Source: Anseranas semipalmata (lineage: Eukaryota; Chordata; Aves; Anseriformes; Anseranatidae). From it: a stretch of DNA of 64,000 nt. The notes below the pieces were generated by a model. It was not told the origin of the DNA, made no database searches, and saw only the letters and a program-made list of their open reading frames with translations. Positions within the stretch are counted from its first letter, which is position 1; the number at the start of each line of letters is the position of its first letter. The stretch spans positions 216,034 to 280,033 of the forward strand of contig VXAA01001968.1 in NCBI GenBank assembly GCA_013399115.1, written 5' to 3'. Below, in pieces: positions 60,400 through 64,000 of the stretch. Both the position numbers and the translations under genes were made by a program.

Positions 60400-61764
60400 C
60401 ACACCAATTCATATTGTATTAGTCCCAAGAGAAAAGAGGGAGGAATTAATTATTTAAAGTAGCAGAAATTAGCAGGGTTGGCGTAAGGCTACTTACCATG
60501 ACAGATTGTGTAGGAAAAAGTTCTAATGCTTCCTTTTGTTAGCTACTATTTAATTTAATCCAATGTATGATTAGTTTTGTTGGGACTCTGAGTATCATAA
60601 AAAAAAAAGAAAAAGACCAACAAAAAACAAAGAAGACAACATAAGTGTGTTGCTTAGACTCTATGGTTTGGTTTTCAAAATTCTCGAGATTGTATTATGA
60701 CATTCAATATTGGAGATTTACCATGAGGTGTAAGACTTGATTTATGACCTTAATTGCACAAGATGTTAGTGATCTCAATACTGGTAAAATATAAGCAAAC
60801 AAATGTGGCATTTCTTAATTATTGTTAGAATTTAATAATTTACAAGAATTTAATAATTTACAAGAATAAACTCAAATAATAGAACTCAATTATTTCTGTA
60901 AAGATTTAAGCTCTGTTTGGATCCATCACTGAGGATCCAGCATTATTAATTCGTTTTATTATTAATATTTTCCTGATCAAAATTTTGCAATTTTATTTAT
61001 GCAAGAGTCCAAAGGGAAGCAAAACAAGGTGAAAGAATAGATAAGGAAGAAATAGATGTGCTCCACCAAGCCCAGCATACAGCCCCATGTGTTTATTATG
61101 TTAAGTGTAAGCAAAACACAAACATCTTTATTAACATTCTTTGTAGATTGCACAGTAGAAAAAAAGACTCTGACAAGGGATTTTTTTTTACCTAATTCCC
61201 TCAAGAAATGAGGATTGTGAGCTCATTCATTCTTTATTAGTCCATCTGGCACTTCTTCTCCCCGTTAATATTGAACACATTTTCCGGTTTCAAATAAATT
61301 CACAAGAGTAGTACATATCTTAAAAAGGTTAATTTACAACAAATGTGAAAAAAAGGCAAGCAAACTGAGACAAGACAACCTATTTCTGTATCAACTAATG
61401 AAAAGGTTTCTGCATACATTTGGCAACAGAGAATCCACAAAGAAGAACAAAACTTTATGAATGCCTCAACCATATTAAGAGTTTAATGGATGGAATGCAC
61501 ATGTCCCATCATGGAGTGCAAAGATGAAGACAGAGACAGGTCTAAGCACCGTTGGCAGGACAATTCACTGAAAGTGGATGAAATTCAGGTCAGTGGACCA
61601 GAAGGATTTATTTTCACAGTTCATTTTGCTCCTTCCCTGGCAATTTGGAGTACTTAGGTTTAAATTTGAGAGCAGAACCCAATAATCTATTAACTCCTAT
61701 ACAGAGCAACCTGTTGTCTCTGAGTTTTTAACCTCTTGTTGGAATGTGATGAAATTAGGTATCT
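60400..61764. other. Unique non-coding DNA, partly TAAT-rich
   Basis: No gene. Around 60420-60570 the words ggaattaattatttaaag, ttagctactatttaat and tgattagttttg cluster and might be regulatory. A small tandem duplication of agaatttaataatttacaag lies at 60829-60865. Confidence 0.45.
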
Positions 61765-61905
61765 CTGCTTAATTTTTATGAATATTCCTTTAAAAATAGA
61801 ACAAGATACCCTACAGAAAGTACATGCTATTAAGCTCATATACTGCAGTTTTACTCAGCTAATTAAAGCTGCATTAATGAAGTGATCCAATGAAAGTTAT
61901 AATTA
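61765..61905. promoter_or_regulatory. Candidate conserved regulatory element
   Basis: Cluster of homeodomain-type words: cagctaattaaagctg with taatta at 61860-61865, gcattaatg, and ttataattaag. An E-box-free, repeat-free stretch bordered by an (AT)n tract at 61917-61931. Inference only. Confidence 0.25.
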
Positions 61906-62115
61906 AGATTAAATCAATATATATATATATATCTTTTTAATCTGCCCAGTTATCAGAGTAATACAGAAGTTAACATATGAAATTCTGATTTTGGCATTAA
62001 AGGAGTTTTTCAGTTTTAGCTTTTCCTTGGGATTATTTATAGTCCTCTGCTTCTTTTTATCTGAGGTTCAAAGTTATTTCTGTCCTAGTTGGTGTCTGTC
62101 CAATTCAGGGTCAGA

Positions 62116-62117
<2 letters not shown>

Positions 62118-62149
<32 letters not shown>
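62118..62149. repeat. (GA)n microsatellite
   Basis: A run of A followed by about ten ga units. Together with the GAAA tract beyond the gap it forms a purine-only region that could adopt triplex structure. Confidence 0.9.
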
Positions 62150-62186
62150 TGTCTAAAACAGGATTCAAATGAAGTCTATACCCCCC

Positions 62187-62242
62187 NNNNNNNNNNNNNN
62201 NNNNNNNNNNNNNNNNNNNNNNNNNNNNNNNNNNNNNNNNNN
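62187..62242. other. Assembly gap, 56 N
   Basis: Undetermined bases follow cccccc and precede gaaa-rich purine sequence. Frames crossing it (61991-62479 + and 62085-62306 -) are artefacts. Confidence 0.99.
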
Positions 62243-62277
62243 AAAAGAAAAGAAAAAGAAAAAGAAATAAAGAAAGG

Positions 62278-62314
<37 letters not shown>

Positions 62315-62316
62315 CA
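62243..62316. repeat. Purine tract (GAAA)n and variants
   Basis: aaaagaaaagaaaaagaaaa and then gaaagaaac units, an imperfect tetramer tract directly bordering the gap. Confidence 0.9.
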
Positions 62317-63769
62317 ATTTAAAAAAATGGGCTTCAGCTATCTAAAGTCAGTAAATGCCCTGAGGTTTTCCAAGGTGTATTCCCTTGTTAAAAAGAAAAA
62401 GATAAGTAGATTTGGCAAGATTATGCTTAAAGGCTTGGCTTTCTACGTATGCCCCGCACCACACTGGTTGTTCACATGATACATCAATAATACACAGATA
62501 TTGTAAGCTACGTTCAATTAATATGTTTTATATACCGAATGGGAAACATCTGTTATGAGTTTGGAATTGATAGCTTAAAATGATTTCCTATCCTTTAACA
62601 TTTAAGGCATCAAATGGGAAATAGGTAATTATAATTTATTTTTAAAGAAAATTAAGGATGTTATCACTTCTATTTTACACAAAGACTCTTGTTAAAAATT
62701 TAAGTCTAAAAATAATATAGAAGCTTATGATATTCTTGGTTTGACAGGGCTAAAACCCACAACTTTCAGATAAATTCGGTCTGTCAGCCTAAAAACCAGA
62801 GTTAAACGATTTAAGTGAAGAGGACATTATATCTGTTGAAGGTAGGACTTGGCAGCAAAAGGAATGAGAAATTCATAGAATGAAAGAATAGGTAAAGGAA
62901 GAAATATCTTGGTATAATCTTCTCTGTGACTTAGGAGACTTTCAAAATGTAGCAGTTTAGGTGCACTTTAAAATGTGAAAACTGAGGAAAAGATGAGGGG
63001 GTGGGCATCAACATGTTTCTGTTATATGTATATGTGTATGGTTTTTACTTTGTGTATGCTTATTGATTTTGATTTGCTTTTATTTTACATTCTATTCAAG
63101 TCTTACAGATGATATTTTTCTTTTTAAAAACAACAAAAATAGATTTCTGAAAAAAAAGAATTATAAAAAATATAAAAAGAAATATAAAAAATTCTTACCT
63201 TTATTTTCAACAGTTCTTTCTTATATGAAAAACACAAAAAGTCAAATTAACTTATGAAATTCTTTGTCCTAATTAAAACACAATCATTTTACTCATTTGC
63301 CCTTTTTAGCAAGTCTTTCTTTGTCAGCTAAAGGTTCCATTCACTTACTATTACAATACTTACACCCCCCCCCCAAAAAAAAACCACTCCATTGTAAATT
63401 ATATTTAATTCATTCATTTCATTTTTAATACATAGAAGAAATATTTGCAACATTTAAGGAAACATCAGATTTTCTGTAGTGAGCTGTCTGATGTTTGTAT
63501 GTTACTGGAAAAAAATTGCATGAGGCAGTTACTTCATGTTTTAATTTTTTCTTAAACCTTGGAAATGTGGTTCATGGACTGAAAACTCATTTGAATACAG
63601 GAAAGAATCCCTGCATAGAAAAGAGCTGTTCAATCACTTCCACAGCATACAACTCACAAATGTGTGTGGGTCATATGGATAATAGAAAGATCCTGTTTAA
63701 ATGCTTAGTGCCAGCAGAAAGAAAAAAAGCACCCAGGCTAAACCATTATTAAGATATAAATAGGCTTGT
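62317..63769. other. Unique AT-rich non-coding DNA
   Basis: No gene. Includes a C10 run directly followed by A9 (63365-63383). Lysine-rich open frames near 63063-63257 reflect A-rich sequence. Confidence 0.6.
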
Positions 63770-63930
63770 AAACAATTTAATTGCATAAAAGAGTTGGTTT
63801 CCTTGGGACTACAGCAATTTGCATAATGAACTGCAGCAGTAGCCCTACAATATTCTGTGTTAACTGACATCAAATAAGGCTGTCAACTTTTGCAATGCCA
63901 GACGGCATTTGCTTGCAATTCTTTATACAG
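63770..63930. promoter_or_regulatory. Candidate conserved non-coding stretch
   Basis: Repeat-free sequence with an octamer-containing block caatttgcataatgaactgc (atttgcat at 63817-63824) and cagacggcatttgcttgc. The texture resembles conserved elements. Inference only. Confidence 0.22.
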
Positions 63931-63963
63931 GGAAGGAACTCTGAGAAGGAAAAATGTAAGGGA

Positions 63964-63982
63964 TTTTTTTTTTTTTTTTTTT
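63964..63982. repeat. Poly-T run, 19 bases
   Basis: Uninterrupted T homopolymer near the right edge of the window. Confidence 0.9.
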
Positions 63983-64000
63983 AAATAAGTGCTGCTAAAC

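Noticed and set aside
59929..60402. 157-codon minus-strand frame with hydrophobic stretches
   Set aside because: No domain, no splice or promoter context, no homology recognised. One frame of this length is plausible by chance in 64 kb.
61991..62479. 162-codon frame with an internal block of X
   Set aside because: It crosses the 56-N assembly gap and simple purine repeats.
62868..62940. Possible CR1 tail (ttcatagaatgaaagaat)
   Set aside because: Only the octamer-like start is present. The following bases do not match CR1.
1..64000. CRISPR arrays, bacterial operons, riboswitches, tRNA or rRNA genes
   Set aside because: Nothing of the kind was seen. The repeat content is that of a bird nuclear genome.

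Overview
The window reads as nuclear DNA of a bird. The evidence is in the repeats: at least seven CR1 LINE 3' ends, three of which carry the avian CR1 terminal octamer (attctatg or attctgtg), plus two families of bird endogenous-retrovirus LTRs. No species can be named. Most of the sequence is AT-rich, non-repetitive DNA with A/T homopolymers and microsatellites, as expected for a gene desert or the interior of a very long intron.

I find no protein-coding gene, rRNA or tRNA that I can support. The longest open frames are explained by the hexanucleotide array, by LTR sequence or by CR1 remnants. The rest are short and show no recognisable domain.

Layout. 1-7978: unique DNA, one weak old repeat and one regulatory-looking stretch. 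7984-8566: complete solo LTR with a perfect 5-bp target-site duplication. 8572-12768: unique DNA with a short interstitial telomeric repeat and an old amniote-type repeat. 12769-14403: minus-strand LTR of a second family, split by a minus-strand LTR related to the first one. 14404-30400: mostly unique DNA, including a sequence at 17055-17078 that closely fits a recursive-splicing (zero-length exon) site and a homeodomain/POU-motif-rich stretch near 29.6-30.0 kb. 30440-31040: an eroded CR1. 33.7-34.9 kb: two CR1 3' ends. 39.84-40.08 kb: an old dispersed repeat with partial relatives at 28.4 and 29.1 kb. 40601-41250: 650 bp of uninterrupted AAATAT hexamers with no G or C. 43.4-53.5 kb: four more CR1 pieces, the last retaining both sides of the reverse-transcriptase frame but lacking its catalytic middle. 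53.5-64.0 kb: unique DNA with candidate regulatory stretches and a 56-base assembly gap inside purine-rich simple sequence.

There are no cooperating genes to describe. The most interesting points are the recursive-splice-like site, which would fit a + strand intron of a long gene, the perfect hexamer array, the nested LTRs, and the short AT-rich segments that resemble conserved non-coding elements. I saw no sign of a new multigene system.
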